Assembly: GCA_009617715.1 (NCBI GenBank)
Contig: VTFK01000036.1
Coordinates: 930,001 to 994,000, forward strand
Reading direction: 5' to 3'
DNA length: 64,000 nt
From: Plectrocnemia conspersa
Lineage: Eukaryota > Arthropoda > Insecta > Trichoptera > Polycentropodidae
A program made the position numbers and the translations under genes. Below, piece after piece: positions 13,321 to 27,066 of the stretch (its first letter is position 1; each line of letters starts with the position of its first letter). Below the pieces are notes generated by a model. It was not told the origin of the DNA and made no database searches. It saw only the letters and a list, made by a program, of their open reading frames with translations.

Positions 13321-13904
13321 ATTACGATGTACGTAACGCTGCTATTTATGTCAAAGAGTGTTGAGATCTTTTTATACAATAACAAAGGGTCTGATTACAC
13401 CCGAATTATCAACATTTTCAAAGGGACGTTAGTTTTCTCTCAATTTTTAACGGATCTAGATAGCTGTCATACTGTATATATCACTTCCGTTACTTTCACT
13501 ACATCCTCCAGATCTAAAACTTTGCTTGCGACTTGGAATAATGAGAGTTTAACAGAACAACGCAGTTGTTATCAGTTTGGCCTAGTCTCTATCCCAAGAA
13601 AATAAGACAAAGAAGAGAAACAGCTCTTTATTTAATAAAAAACAGCTCTTTACTTAATATAAAGATATGTACATGCATTGCATGTATTTTATATTTATGA
13701 CAAAAATATGTTATGTAATTATGATTGATAATTTACGGCCGAAATAATTTAAATGTGTCAGATAAAAACCGATCTACAATTAGTTTTTAATGCTAGAGTA
13801 TAACTAGTTTTATTAAACATTGAGTAGATATGAAGTCACAATATAGGCTTTCAACTATTTCTTACTTAAAGAATAAATGATAATTTTAAAATAAATTTAA
13901 ATTA
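13321..13904. other. Intron stretch; small tandem repeat
   Basis: A 92-codon plus frame (13327-13605) has no recognised domain. CAGCTCTTTA-TTAATA occurs twice with a 22-bp period at 13621 and 13643. Nothing else was found. Confidence 0.45.
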
Positions 13905-14170
13905 TTAACGTTGTATAAGTCGCTCACTATTGACTTGTAAGACTCAAGTTCGAATCCCATATGGAAATTGTTTTTCTTCAATTTTTATCGTGTTTGTGAG
14001 ATTGAAATTAGTGATTATTATTTAAGTATAATTACAATCGATCATGACAGATCATGTTTACGTAGATTTTTCTAATCTCATGGATGAATATCGTTATGAA
14101 TAATTAAAATCGAGTTAGGTAGCATATACTGAGTATTGAAAATTCTTTAATAATGAGATTTTGTATATTA
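13905..14170 (+). repeat. tRNA-derived SINE, copy 1
   Basis: The head GTATAAGTCGCTCACTATTG followed by GTTCGAATCCC resembles the D-arm to T-arm part of a tRNA, including a perfect polymerase III B box (GTTCGAATCC). The body continues GAGATTGAAATTAGTGAT ... ATGACAGAT ... TTTTTCTAATCT. It aligns along its length with 60670-60905 and partly with 34376-34470. The far end lies near AAATCGAGTTAGGTAG. It is too altered in its acceptor stem to be a tRNA gene. Confidence 0.8.
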
Positions 14171-17100
14171 TAAGTATTAGTAAAAAAATGCTATTTTACT
14201 CATTATTTTTTTTCTAATGTATTTTTAAAAGCATTCTATATAAACATTAAAAATATATTGAAATACGCGATACAGCCTATTTAATTTTTCATAGCAAAAG
14301 AAATTGACTATACTTTTCCTAAATCGTGTACATTTATATTTAAATTTAGTTTTAGATTTAGATCGTCAACCTTACATTTCTATATTCCTAATTATAAGAA
14401 TATTTAATGTACTTGAAATTCATAGATATTTGACCTAATTTTAGTCTTATTAAAAGTGATGCTAGTGTTGCAGCATTGATACTATAAATAAATTATTTTC
14501 AAAGCATTTATTACTATGCTTATTAAAATAAATAATATTTTAAAAATTCAATGGACTATATATATAATACATGTATATGTATATTAATGTTTTACTTTTT
14601 CAATCTTCCCTAAGGCGTTTGTTTTTGCTTTACAACAAACTTTTCAATATACTCTTGAGAGCGTCTCACAAACTCATTACGAAAGTCAGCAAATCAATTC
14701 ATGCCCATTACGCTTAGTTCTCATATATGTACATAATACCTTTTGTGTATGAATATGGTGGCTAAAATATGGATTCGTGTGTGTTCAACACATTATGTGG
14801 GCTTACAATTGTTCCGGGAAACGGGAGCGTAGAAAAGTAGACGAGCCAGAACACTAAGCCCATGCTGACACGAACAAAAGACTCAAAAGACGAGTAAAAG
14901 ATTGTCTGCGGAAGAATCTGATGCTAGCCGAAGAGAGTTTTATCTCGCCTTTCAATGTTGGATCGAAGAAGAATGTAGAATATTCTTATATCTAACACAT
15001 ATTTAATATTTTAGTTACAAGTTCATTTATATTGCATGCTTTTTATACTTATATATTCATTTTTATTTAGAATTACTATCATTCTTCTCTTTTGCACATT
15101 TTTATTGATTCTATTTTAATTATTTGTATAATATATTTATAATGATATTTAAAGAATAATTTATTATTAATAATTACAATTTATTTATTACCAGTAATTA
15201 ATTGTTTTATCACTTAAGTAAGAATTATTATTTAAAATCTTTGTTCATATTATTTTTACTACAATTATATTGGGTTTATATGCTGCCCTTAAATTTTTAT
15301 TTATTCTAAAACATTACGTAATATCCAATTAATATATCGTTTCAAAAACCCTTTTTAAATACAAAAACAGCTCCAATCATATTTTTGTTTTCCTGCTCAG
15401 TTATTGATCATTAATTATAAATATGTAAAGATCCATTCAGAACCTCTCAAAATTATTAACATTTTTTTAATAGATTTATTTGGTATACGATCTGTTGTTG
15501 TTTTTATTGCTCGAGTTTAAGCTTTTGTAATTTTTTTTAAATCCTATATTATGATGCCACTGCAATTTAATATAAATGTACAGCTTCATTTGCAAGCCAG
15601 ATAATGTTGAAGCTCAGATAAACGAAAAATTGACAATTAGAGCAAAGCGAATCGAACAATGGGCTAACGATGTTGGCGCTTATCAGTTTTGGCTGCGTTG
15701 CGAGTTTGGTTTGGGATTCAATGGCGGAAAATTATCAAACAACCAATGACGTAACAACGGATCACTGTAGTCATACCCAACGATAAGATGGAACAAGTTA
15801 GTGTTTAATTGCTGGATATTATCTGATTCAAATTTTTTCTCTCGTAATAAGGGTAGTGATTCAAATATAAGTTTTCATTAGAATCGAACTAAGTCTAAGT
15901 ATTTAGTGTTTAAATAATATATGTTAAAAGTATATTTTAAATTCATATATATTTATACAGTAGAATACTTTAAGTTTTATCTATTAAGAAGATTAAATTA
16001 CAGTTTTTATTTTAATTTTAATACAGGAATTTAAAAATAAACTATGATTTTCAGAACAATCGTCAATGAAAATTATCAAAACAAATACATAGGTTTTTGA
16101 CCAGATAATCAAATCAAAGAAAATTTGGATTATGTATCTTTTTTGGACTTTACAAGACCTATCTTTCAAAAGAAAAAATATTTGCGTTACTCACTGCTCT
16201 TTAGCAGTACCTACATTTGTGAGAAACTATTTATAGGATGATTTACATACAAAATGAAATTATAATTATTAATTATGACGAGAACCTAGAAAACTCAATA
16301 AGGATTGCAATCAATTATGGAAGTAGATATTGATAGGTTAGTCTCAAAAAAACAATTTTCATTTTATGTGTGGTTTAAGACGATTCCTCTTAACTTATTG
16401 TAGCACCCTTTATCTAAGTCATCTATTAGCATTCACATCAGTATAGATACGAGTTTGCTAAAAAATCCCAATTTGGTGTCATTCAATAATATATAATTTT
16501 AATTTTAAAAACGAGTATCAATTTTTCTTAATACATAGTTTCAAACATGATATTAAAAATATTAATTTGATGTATATTTTTTAAGTACACTCTGTATAGG
16601 GTTATAAAACCGTTAAATAACGTTTCATCTCTAGTTGACGAGCGTCGTTAAAACGTAACGTTAAACCATGAGAGTTAACCGACTGAAAACCTTCATTGTT
16701 AGAGTGCTATAGTAATACTTTTTAAGAAATATATTACTAATTTAATTATAATTAACACTAGAAATGTGTACTTATTAAATTAAAAATACAGGATAATTTA
16801 AATTTTCCTGTTATATTCTTAAAAGCAAATATTTTGCAAATGACCTTGAATGACCTTTTGATAAAACTACAGAATAATTTTTGCGAAAGGCAATAAAATG
16901 AGAACCAGAAGTGCTTTCATTTCGAAAAAAATATTTTTCATTAAATTAATCAAACTATTTTCTAAATCTAATTTATTACTAAATATTTAGTAATATAAAA
17001 AGCACATATAATTTTATTGCTATTATTTTTAAGAACTCTTGTTTAAAACTATCTTGCTACATATAATACAAACTAATCGGTTTACATTGCTCGCATTTCT

Positions 17101-17332
17101 CCCTTAAGCTAGGAAGCCCGTTTTCCCTCTAAAGTAGATATTATTGACCGGAATCATAATATAAAACCATCAGTTTTGTATCATGCCGTAACCGTTTTAT
17201 CAGCCAAGTCCAGCCATCGAATAAGGCAAGCCCAAAGTGGCCCTTTATCCCTCGATTCCACGGCACCACTCAATTATCTACCCGAAGATCGATTAGGGTC
17301 GCGAAAACACATAATATCAATTACGGTATTAT
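14171..17332. other. Intron stretch, two more complex islands
   Basis: AT-rich apart from about 14610-14970 and 15580-15800, which are richer in G and C and unique in this window. Neither shows a supported exon. Confidence 0.4.
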
Positions 17333-17455
17333 TATACAGGATGGTCGTAAAAAGAGTTTTGTATATATTAATTTTATTGAGATAAACGCTATAGCACCGG
17401 TAACAAGCTAAATATTTTTTTAAATGTGTAGAAATTCAATTAAGCACCCTGTATA
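17333..17455. mobile_element. Short MITE-like element, 123 bp
   Basis: The left end TATACAGGATG and the reverse complement of the right end CACCCTGTATA (TATACAGGGTG) match at 10 of 11 bases. The unit has no coding capacity. CACCCTGTATA-type ends are frequent in insect MITEs. TA/TAT at both edges could be the target duplication, but this is ambiguous in AT-rich DNA. Confidence 0.6.
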
Positions 17456-20400
17456 TATGTTTCATATTATATTCTCTAGGGATTTAATTTATATTTAATT
17501 AACTCACACGTAACTTCGTGACCGTTCTCACCTTGTTTGATCACAAGTGCATTAAAATGAATGGCATGCGGATATGCCGTATACGTATGAGTATGTTCAA
17601 AGGCATGCAATACAGAATCTAATTTTCACGGAATTGAATTTCAAAACGTTCTACTACGTTGTTTTCTACCACGTACACTGCAGCGATTCGACTCCTATCC
17701 TGTGTTACAATATAATAACGGGTCGTAAATTATATTAGGTTTATGTCGAAAGTGGTCATTGTGGAGCGAAATTTAATAAAAGCGCTATGTGGCACTAACA
17801 TGCGATATTATCAATAAAAAATGTAATATCGTCAGACAAAACAAGTCATCGCGTTACTGATAATTAAGAATGGTTTATATTTACTTTAAATAAAATCATA
17901 ATTAATAGGTTGATGTGTTAAACATATGGCATCATAAAATTTGAGTGAAAATCAAAACAGGTATTTGTTTTAATCGAATAGTAATAATGTCATTAATTAT
18001 AGAGTCAGTGTGACGTATGATAGTCAAAATACCGCTGTACTAGCTATGTACATTTAAAATGGCAGTGGAAGTTTGCTCTTGTACAGCAACCCCTTCTCAG
18101 TAGTTGCATATAGCTTAAGAGCTTCGGTTCATGAACAACTACGACCATTATCTATATGTAGTGACTATTCACTGCACTAACTTTCTACCTGCGCTGTCTC
18201 GACAAGTATAATCTGTTTCTTCTGTGTGAAAAAAAGTCTTATGTGTGGTACTGAAATTTATCAACAAATCGTTAATGTAAATGCTAGAGTAAAAAAGTTT
18301 TTTCATTTAAAAAACTTGATTCAGACAGTTTTTAATGTTTAAGAGCGACTGAAAATATAATCATATTCTGTTTAAAGATATTTGTTAATTTTTCAAAGAA
18401 GCTTAGTAATAATAGTGCAATGTTTTTATTTAATAAACTTCATTGCATTTATTGTAACAGTAAGTAATAATAAAAAACTAAAATTAGTTGGACGGTAGAT
18501 TTAAAAGAAATATTTTGCTTCATGGATTTGTTTTCAAATGTCAGTTAGATATAAGCTTTTATGTATGAGCCTCAAACCCATTTTTTTCTAATAAGCTGTC
18601 TCTATTGAAGCAGCATCCACAGTAAAATTTAGATTTGTGTGGACCACACCACAGAAGATGTCTTCAAAAGCTTTGGTCACGTAATTACTATGACCAAAAG
18701 TGATTATTTAGCAATATTGCGATTACACAAAAGCTCTCGTTATGACACCGACATCATCCCTTCGCCAGCTTCTCCATCACTGCTTGGAGAAAACATCTCG
18801 CCCAGCATCGTCTGTAGCAATATGTAATATAATCAAATCAAATTATCACTAGTTTCCACCTGCGTCTTACTGACTGCGAAATCACACTCCCTTACGGTTA
18901 CAAAACCTTAAAGATTTATAAAATTTATATGAAATTGAAATGCCTTTTATTTTTTTAGTTGCTCAAACCTATTTTAAAATTAATAGAAAGTGTTTTAACT
19001 GTCTTTTGTATTGTATTACTGTTCTTAAGTTGAGCACCAGAAAAAATATTTACTTCTAATTTGAAGTTTAGGAAAAACTCAAATTTATTGAATGACAGAT
19101 ACATTAGTAGAGCAGAAGAGCGGCGAGCACGTTTTCATCGCAAAAATTGATTTCAGTACTGTCTCAAAAGCTGCACAGAATAGCTTTGTTTACCAAATAC
19201 GGCTCGTGAGCCGTAACTGCCAAAGAGCTTAGCAACGATGTCATGAACATGTAAATTGTAAAAAATCGTGTTGTGAATTAAAAGTACAAAATAAGTGAAA
19301 GGCTTGAAAGGCGTTGTTACAGACATGATATTTAGAAAACAAAGTTATTTATTTGTTCATTGTGAATCGTCATGCCATTTTTTAATAAAGCAATATTTAA
19401 TATAGATGCACATAATAAACATTAATTCATATACTTTATTATAACACATTTTTACTTTATGTAAAATTTAAAAAATATATATTAATTTTCATCTTTTTGA
19501 GAAATTGCATGACTCGTGTAAGGGGAGCATTCTCGAGCGTTGACCTACTGGCCGTGACAGTTAAGAATAAAGGATGCGATCGCAACTTTCTGGAGCACTA
19601 TATAGCCCGCAGTTAAACATTACCGAGCATCGACGGATTGTCGATACCACCTCTTAGTAACATAAAAAATATTCGTTGGAATAAAAAATCAGAAAATGCC
19701 TTGGCATTTGGACTTTTAGATCAAGTGGAATTCCGAGCGATTTTTCATATATTTATTACTCAATGGAAATACAAAAATATTACATTACTGTCTCTTTAAA
19801 GAACTTTTATATATTTATCTATCGCTGAATATCATTTGCCAGCACGTCAAAAATACAATAAGTAAACAGCTGAATTTAATATTAAGATTTTATCATCTGA
19901 TTTTATTTGTAGCAATTGCAGTATTTTTTTATAAACAAAAAGATTACAATAATTTAAATAAACATCAACAGATCAGAATCTGAATCAACAGATTCAAGCT
20001 TTTTTTATTATTTTTTAATAAAAACATGATTTATATCATAATTCCAACGATGGTTTTGATGTAGGTATAAGGCTAATAATTAATTTTTTTTCTCTCTAAA
20101 GCAAATACAATGTATTCATAAAATTAAAAATACATATGTAAAATATAAAAGTATTATTAATTATTTTATATTCAATTTTAATATATTATAAACAAAATAG
20201 TTAACTGGAATGTCATGATAAAGTAATATTGAAATTTAGTTAAGCTCAAAATTTTCAGACATTTAATTGTAACAAATACTAAAAACTTATCTTATGATTA
20301 ATATTTTCATTTTTATGCACACGAGAAATAATGTCATCAACAAAACTTATAAAATGAAATTTATAATAAAGATAAGACACACATACTTTGTTAAAGTTAA

Positions 20401-23400
20401 CTTACTCTTAAGTGAAGTGTAAGCTTTATTTTAGTTATTTTAAATATTCAAATTTTTGGATACGTAAATTTATATTAATCCACGTGAAAGTATAAGAAAA
20501 AAACTAACTTACTTGCTAAAAATATTAATAAAAATTCTAGCTAATCAAAGAACTGCTATTATTTACAAATATACAAATTTTAGTACTCCATATCAGTATA
20601 TATAATATTTATTATTTTTATTATCATTACTAGTTTTAAATAAACTATTTTTATATATACTATATGATAAATCACGTATATTTTACTTCAATATTTTTGA
20701 AAAAGCAGAAACTACGTCTAGAAAAAAGGCATCAATCGATTAAAAAAAAACATATTCTCAAATATGCACATTTAAAATAAATATGTTAAATAATGGTACA
20801 AAAATATCAATGAAATATTCAAAGTTATAATTTAATGGTGCTTAATATATTACTATAAATATATTTTGTAGTTATTTTGATTTATACAAAACGTATGTAC
20901 ATATTTATTTAATTTAAACAAAGCCTTTATTGGGGTTCATAGTAATCTAAACTACTCGCATAGTCTACGGAAAAAAAAGCTAGATTATCATCTGGAATCG
21001 ATGGACCATTTCCTCCATTTCCTTAAAATTTTTTCTTCTACTACCGGTACGGGCATCCCACAAGAAGTCGTTTTGTAAGGCATTTATCGTAAACAGCAAG
21101 ATGTTGCGACGTTTCCATCGAACCGTTTCGCTTCTACAAAATTCTATAACAACCGTTTTCAGCCACAATAAACGCCTTTATTTGCGTCACGTGTTGCTGT
21201 TTGCGAAGAATAAAAACATTATTTGCGGCAGGCGACCCTCCAAATTGCATTTCTGGAAAAATGGCAGACTTTTGTGGCAAAAGTGCGCAGAAATGACGTA
21301 AACTATGAAACGATGGCGCTCAGACGTGTGCGAAAATGTTGAGAGAAAAACATTTTCACGGATTTATTATTCCTTTATCTTGCCATAACAGAGAAAGTAT
21401 GGTGTGGTAATAGTCAGTTGCGGTTGATGTACATTATTAATTGCTTTGATAACAGTAATAGTATTGATGATAGTTGCATAGTATATTTTGGTAAGGGAGA
21501 GCTGCGAGATTAAAATACTATGTGATTTTTGTAATATTTACTATTGAAGTGATGGAATAGACTGATTTAGATTATGAAATAGATTACGTCTTTTTTGTAA
21601 ATATATTTGGTGAATATTAATAAATTATTTTTAAAATAAACTAAAAAGATTTGTCAAAGGGTCATAACAAATTAATTGATTTATTAATTAATGTGTTATT
21701 TGCAATTCTTAATACCGAGGTTTATTTTCTTCGTTGAGAAATAAATTATTATACAATATTTTATATCTGTAAAAAAACCATTTGCATATAAAGAGGACCT
21801 TAGATAAACAAAGTCACGAAAAGATTAGATTAGAATGAAAAGTTTGTGCTTTTATTACTAGATACAAATAATCCTCCGGATTTACATTACATAGAAATAT
21901 GACGTTGCCAAAATTTATCGATTAAAATCACCATTTTTTTTGTACGCAATAAATATTTTGATTTCTAATACAATTAGTATCTCTGTCTTGTTTTTAACAC
22001 AAATATATAAATATACAATATTTGTATAATGTTTACGTTTTAACATTTTATACACAAATGACATATGATATGATAGATGGGTAATAATTGCAAAAAAATT
22101 TCCATCATAATAAAAGGCGTGAAAATATTGCAATAAAAAACATAGATAGCGTCACATGTCGATGATATTCGAATATCATATTCCACATTTTCGCAGTCTG
22201 CTGACCCAAATGTGGGGGAACTATTCGCATACAAATGACACTATACGTCGTTTCGTTTATTGTGATCGGATAGCTGGAGTGTATATGGCGTGATGACACT
22301 TTCGCATATAATATTATTATATACATATTATATAAAAGTCTAAACGTGTATATTTATGAGTGGATATGTTGATAACATACGTGTATGGTGATTGCCATTT
22401 AAATATACGTATTTATTTTAGCGTCTTGCAATAAAATAATAAGATTGCATAGAAAGTCCTAGTGGGTAGAAGTATGAGGGGATGATTTTGAATAAAGTTT
22501 CTGACTTAAGTGTCTAAAATAAGTTATTGAAACAAAGAAATTCCTTACAGGAATAATCGGACTATGTGATTAAGTACAGTTGTATTCCATAGTAATTTAA
22601 AAATAAAACCCTCCGGCAAATGACAAAAAGTGTGTAAAAGTTTTTTTTATTTAAGACTTCGTAAGCATTTTAGCCTAGATTTTTACTATTTCTATTTATA
22701 GAACAGGTTTAATGCTGATACAGATAAAACTACGGCAGTCATTGTGTCTTGTAGCTAAGCATTAATATTAAAATTAACAGACTGCTTTAAATCTGTTTTT
22801 TTAAAGATTTTAATGCGTGAGAATACCATTATTGTATTTCAATAAATCTGAAATTAGATCATTTTATATTTTTTTACATACGATTAACAAAATATTTATT
22901 CAATAAACACTGTCAAGTTAATTAAAAATATATTTTAACATGTTTAAAAAATAAACGAAAAAATAAAATATAGTTGTGTTGTAATCTGATTTTATAAAGT
23001 ACAATAAAATTATTTTTAAGCAATGAATAAATAATATTATTCGTGCGTAATAAATATTAAAAACTTATTTATTATATTACAAATACTTTTATTTTATTTA
23101 TAATAAAAATTATTTAATATCTTTGATTAATTTATAAAATCATAAAATGCTAATAAATTTTAACTCACTGTGAGTGAAAAATGGCTTATAAGTCAAATAA
23201 TAAAGTGCACTCAGAATGTTTTCATGCGAAGAGAGAAAGAAACTTTTCGCGATATTTTAGCAATTTAGCGCAAGAAAAACATTTTATTAGAAGTGAAAGT
23301 TCCCCACTTAAGAATCCGACGAAAAGCTTTAATAAATTAAAGATTGAACCAAAAGCTCGCTAAACAAAACGAAAATCTTCAGTATTAATTTGTTGTTTTT

Positions 23401-25005
23401 CTCTCTTACGGAATCTGTATCGTTAAATCGATCTGAAAATATTTTATATAATCGTACACATATCTTCGCCGCTCTGTGTGGATAAATAAATATCGGAAAA
23501 ATAAATAAATACTACATTACTAGCTAAAATTGGATCCTTCGGAAAAATAATAATAACTATCCGGTAACCAAGAAATTGATATATTTTTATAATACACAAA
23601 GAGATAATATTTTTCGAATTCTTATTTTTTTTAGCAAATAAATAAGACCCTTCACAATATTTTCTATGAACAACATAAAGTTTCTTAACGCAGCATAAAG
23701 ATATAATTCGATTGACTGAAAGTTTATTATTTGTGTTTTTTTCATCACTTGACGAAAAAATAAAATCCTGTAACTACAATAGAACTAAAAATTATTGGCT
23801 ATATAAAAAAAGGAAATAGTGCTTCAACGCGAAACAGAAAGATTTTTATTGACTTAAAATAGATATTTTAACGGTTTCAAAATAAGAAAAATCTAAGAAG
23901 AATAAAAATTATCGACTTTATAGAAAAGACAAAAAATGATTTACTTTAATTTATTAAAATTACGTAATAATTCGTCAAGTAAAACTCATTTTCGGAACGA
24001 TATAATACCTCTACTGGAGTACCACAAGCATTCAACTTCAATTGCTAATACTTTTGCTCTTTAATGACATAGAAGTGGGATTTCGATAACCGATTTCCTT
24101 TTAGTGTTGTTTGATGGTGATATTCAAACAATTTCATTCTCAATGTCCTTGATGCAAGCAGAGTACTCTTATAATCTTGGTGGATATTTTATAGACAGGC
24201 CTTCCTTTACTAAGGATCTTGGTGTGACTTAAAAAGCACTTGAAATTTAGCCTGCACATTGCAGAGACTCTAGATGCTCGATTATAACAACATATAGTTG
24301 TTGAGCTTCATCGAGACCCGCCAATTTATAACAATATATAATTTAAGTTTTAATTTATATAAAATATTAAAATTGACTCATCTGATTTATATTTTAGGGT
24401 CATATAACGCATACATCAAATCTCTCCCACACGAGTGATTAGGTCACGAATTAACGGCGCGTTGGTATTCGCATTTGCATACTGTATGAATTTATTCGCA
24501 CACTCCCTTTAGCATCTTAAAACGTGACGGTATCATATTTGAAATTATAATATTTTTCGGTCGCATCGGAAGTAGAATGCCCTAAAAAAATTTACGACCT
24601 CTCTGGAAAAAGAGGTCGTCGACTCATGAGGTTTCGGAAGATTTACTGACGGCGATGAACCGTGAAAGAGACTGTAAAAATTGCGGTAAAATATCTTAAT
24701 TAGGTGTCTAGTCTCCGCTTAATAGTCTTTAGCGATCGCTTGATTAATGACTTTGTGTTAAAGTTACGAGCTTTTTCGTATAGGGTTTGAAAATATATAC
24801 TTAAAAATGCTAAATAATGTAATCTTGATTCTTGAATGAATCACTGATTTATAAATTAGTATCTTATGCACAATTATGCAGATTATCTAACGTCTTAGAA
24901 GCCAAATTAAACTTATAAGCAATAAATCAAAGGATACGTGAATAAACAAATACAAGAACAAACATACGCGCGTACATAAATGTACGAGCAAACAAATAAA
25001 TTTCA
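17456..25005. other. Long AT-rich intron stretch
   Basis: More complex, possibly conserved islands lie at about 17500-17720, 18060-18240, 19080-19260, 19520-19660, 20940-21350 and 24440-24760. The rest is AT-rich. Around 21890-21925 is a family C fragment (GACGTTGCCAAAATTTAT). None of the open frames (60-73 codons) shows a domain, and several overlap on both strands. No tRNA, rRNA or coding exon was recognised. Confidence 0.4.
24594..24619. repeat. Short perfect hairpin
   Basis: ACGACCTCT and AGAGGTCGT form a 9-bp stem with an 8-nt loop. No poly-T or RNA gene signature accompanies it. Confidence 0.8.
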
Positions 25006-25206
25006 TTATCCCCAACGCGCACCATTCTTGCAGATGACATATCCTGGTGAAAACACCCTGCAAAAGCAACTTTTCCCTAAAGTTAGTACATAAACGTTGG
25101 CGGGTCCAGGATCGTCAGAGCTACTGCTGGCTAATAACTTTACAAACTTACTCTGCGAATCCTCATACTTTGTATTTACGACGAAGGATTTCAAGTCTAC
25201 CGCCAT
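25006..25206 (-). other. Unrecognised minus-strand ORF with an internal donor-like site
   Basis: A 66-codon frame starts MAVDLKSFVVNTKYEDSQ in a reasonable start context (CCAATGGC). GTAAGT follows after 18 codons plus one base (25146-25151 on the minus strand). This would fit a short first coding exon of a nested gene or an alternative exon. The peptide matches no family I know, no partner exon is visible, and the opposite strand is also open. I do not call it a gene. Confidence 0.15.
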
Positions 25207-26399
25207 TGGCTCCGGAACAAAATAAAGACAGGCGGTTGCTGTTACGCATTATTATAATATATAAAACTTTGCATATGCGTCACACATATGTATATTATTT
25301 ATTAAAATGTAATAGTTAAATATAGATTCTATTAAAAAAGATGATGAAAAAAACCGTTAACAAAATGTCGGTTATTTGCAGAAATTTTCTCTTGTTCATA
25401 ATTTTCAAAAGCTACTACTGTTTTGCGGTATATTTTTAAATTTATTTTAAGTCATTCAGTAATTAGTAAATAGAACAAGATTTGGTGGATGATGTGATTT
25501 TTGTCAAATTTACAATATGTCTAGTCAAAAAATCATAATCAAATTTAAATTATTGTGAAATATGGCCAAATTTTAGGACATGATAACTGCTGTAGTTTTT
25601 ATTATATCAACCAGAAACTTATTTAATAAATTATATTGTCTTAGTTTAAATATTAGCTATTTCATTTTAAAATAGCTAATATTGAAAAAAAATAAAAAAA
25701 TCGCATCCTTGTTAAAAAATCATTGAGAAAAATGTGATAAAAATATTTATTATTTGAGATCATCATATTTTATTTTTAATAACTATCTAACGCACTTATT
25801 AAATTTGTATTAAATTAATTCAATTTTTTATGAAAAAAAAAACATAGCTACTTTCGATAGAAACATAAAAAGTTATTTTTTACTGTGGGAGATTCTATAT
25901 AGTTTCGCATTAAAGCATATAAGGTAAAAAATATGCTGTATGATTTAACACACGTGAGAAATTGTAATCGTAATTGTAACACAGAAACTGAAATCGCTAG
26001 ATTAAAAATTACTGTTATTTTAAACACTGCATCACCTAATGTACTAGTCGAGGTTTTTACGCTACTGTCTTCATTAAACGCGTATAAAAGAGTTATTTGT
26101 TGTAAGCCAACAAAAAAATATTGCAATAGTTGCTGTTTTTGTCCATTTGCGTAGCAAAAGGAGGCGTATTCTTTTTCTGCCTGAATGGCCATGATAAAAC
26201 CGTTCACCAATTGGCAAAGCTGTTGGCAGAAAGTCTATAAAATATCGCATATATCAGAACCCACACTCTAAGAAGCGTATACAAATCAAGAACTACTATA
26301 ATTATGTTTATAATATACAGGATAATTACATAGCTAACGTATCTTATAATAAAATAAATATTAAACAATTGAAATTGCGACGGTATAAATTTGTGCAAT
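25207..26399. other. Intron stretch with a perfect short hairpin
   Basis: AT-rich. The longest frame is 120 codons at 25848-26210 on the minus strand. It is unrecognised and begins at a non-ATG codon, so it is probably a chance frame. A 14-bp perfect inverted repeat is listed separately. Confidence 0.45.
25649..25683. repeat. Perfect 14-bp hairpin
   Basis: AATATTAGCTATTT pairs exactly with AAATAGCTAATATT across a 7-nt loop. Confidence 0.9.
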
Positions 26400-27021
26400 A
26401 AATTGATGCTATGATATTTATATTGTCGTCACTCTTTATAAAAAAAACTCTGGCCATCTATGAGCTCAAATATATGCATGGTCATTTAAGGTAATTTATT
26501 GGCTTTTTTGTCATGTACGCGGTGGAACGGCGTTCCGGCACATTTTTTTACAGTATTTTTATTGCTTAAGAAACTTTGGCAATTTGGGTAACAAAACGTA
26601 GTTTAACTCTAAGTTTAAAAATGAAATAAAATTTCGGTTACTTCTCAATCGCCGATCCCACTAAAAAAGAATCAAAACAATAACAGAAACGACGACAGAA
26701 AATATTGGTATGAAAAGAAGCTATGTAAAGTATAGATACAAAATATGGAAAGATAAGAAGCTATAATTTAATTTACGACATTTTTACAATATTATGATTT
26801 TGAATGAGTAAGAATTAAATAAAGAACATCTAAACCAAATTTTGACCAATAGGAGAGCACAAAAAACAATTATCCCTTCTCAGAAGTCAAAAAATTCACG
26901 TCAAAAGCAATAAAATCGTGCCGTCTATGAATGATATTTAATATAATTTTTTTTAACAAAACGCTTGACAAGAAGTGAGTTCCGGCACTTTTTTTTAACA
27001 AAAAAAAAAAAAAAAAAAGCT

Positions 27022-27066
27022 TTGGCTGTACTAGATATGACGATTCAAGTGGAAGCGGCTGATTTT
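27022..27066 (+). repeat. Dispersed repeat family D, fragment
   Basis: About 45 bp ending GAAGCGGCTG and ATTTTC align with 12237-12283. Both have TTGG, AGAT.TGACGAT, then AAGCGGCTG. A weaker copy lies at 55730-55770 (GATCAAATTAGAAGTGGTAG). The family is not identified. Confidence 0.55.

Noticed and set aside
13905..13965. tRNA gene
   Set aside because: The D-arm and B-box regions look tRNA-like, but the acceptor stem does not pair and the sequence runs on as a repeat body shared with other sites, so it is a SINE.
24594..24619. Transcription terminator hairpin
   Set aside because: It is a eukaryotic intron context with no upstream gene and no T tract.
25848..26210. 120-codon minus-strand ORF
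   Set aside because: It starts at a non-ATG codon, shows no domain or splice logic, and overlaps a 73-codon frame on the other strand.
27000..27018. Retrotransposon poly(A) tail
   Set aside because: It is a 19-A run, but nothing upstream resembles a LINE 3' end or retrocopy. It may be simple low complexity.
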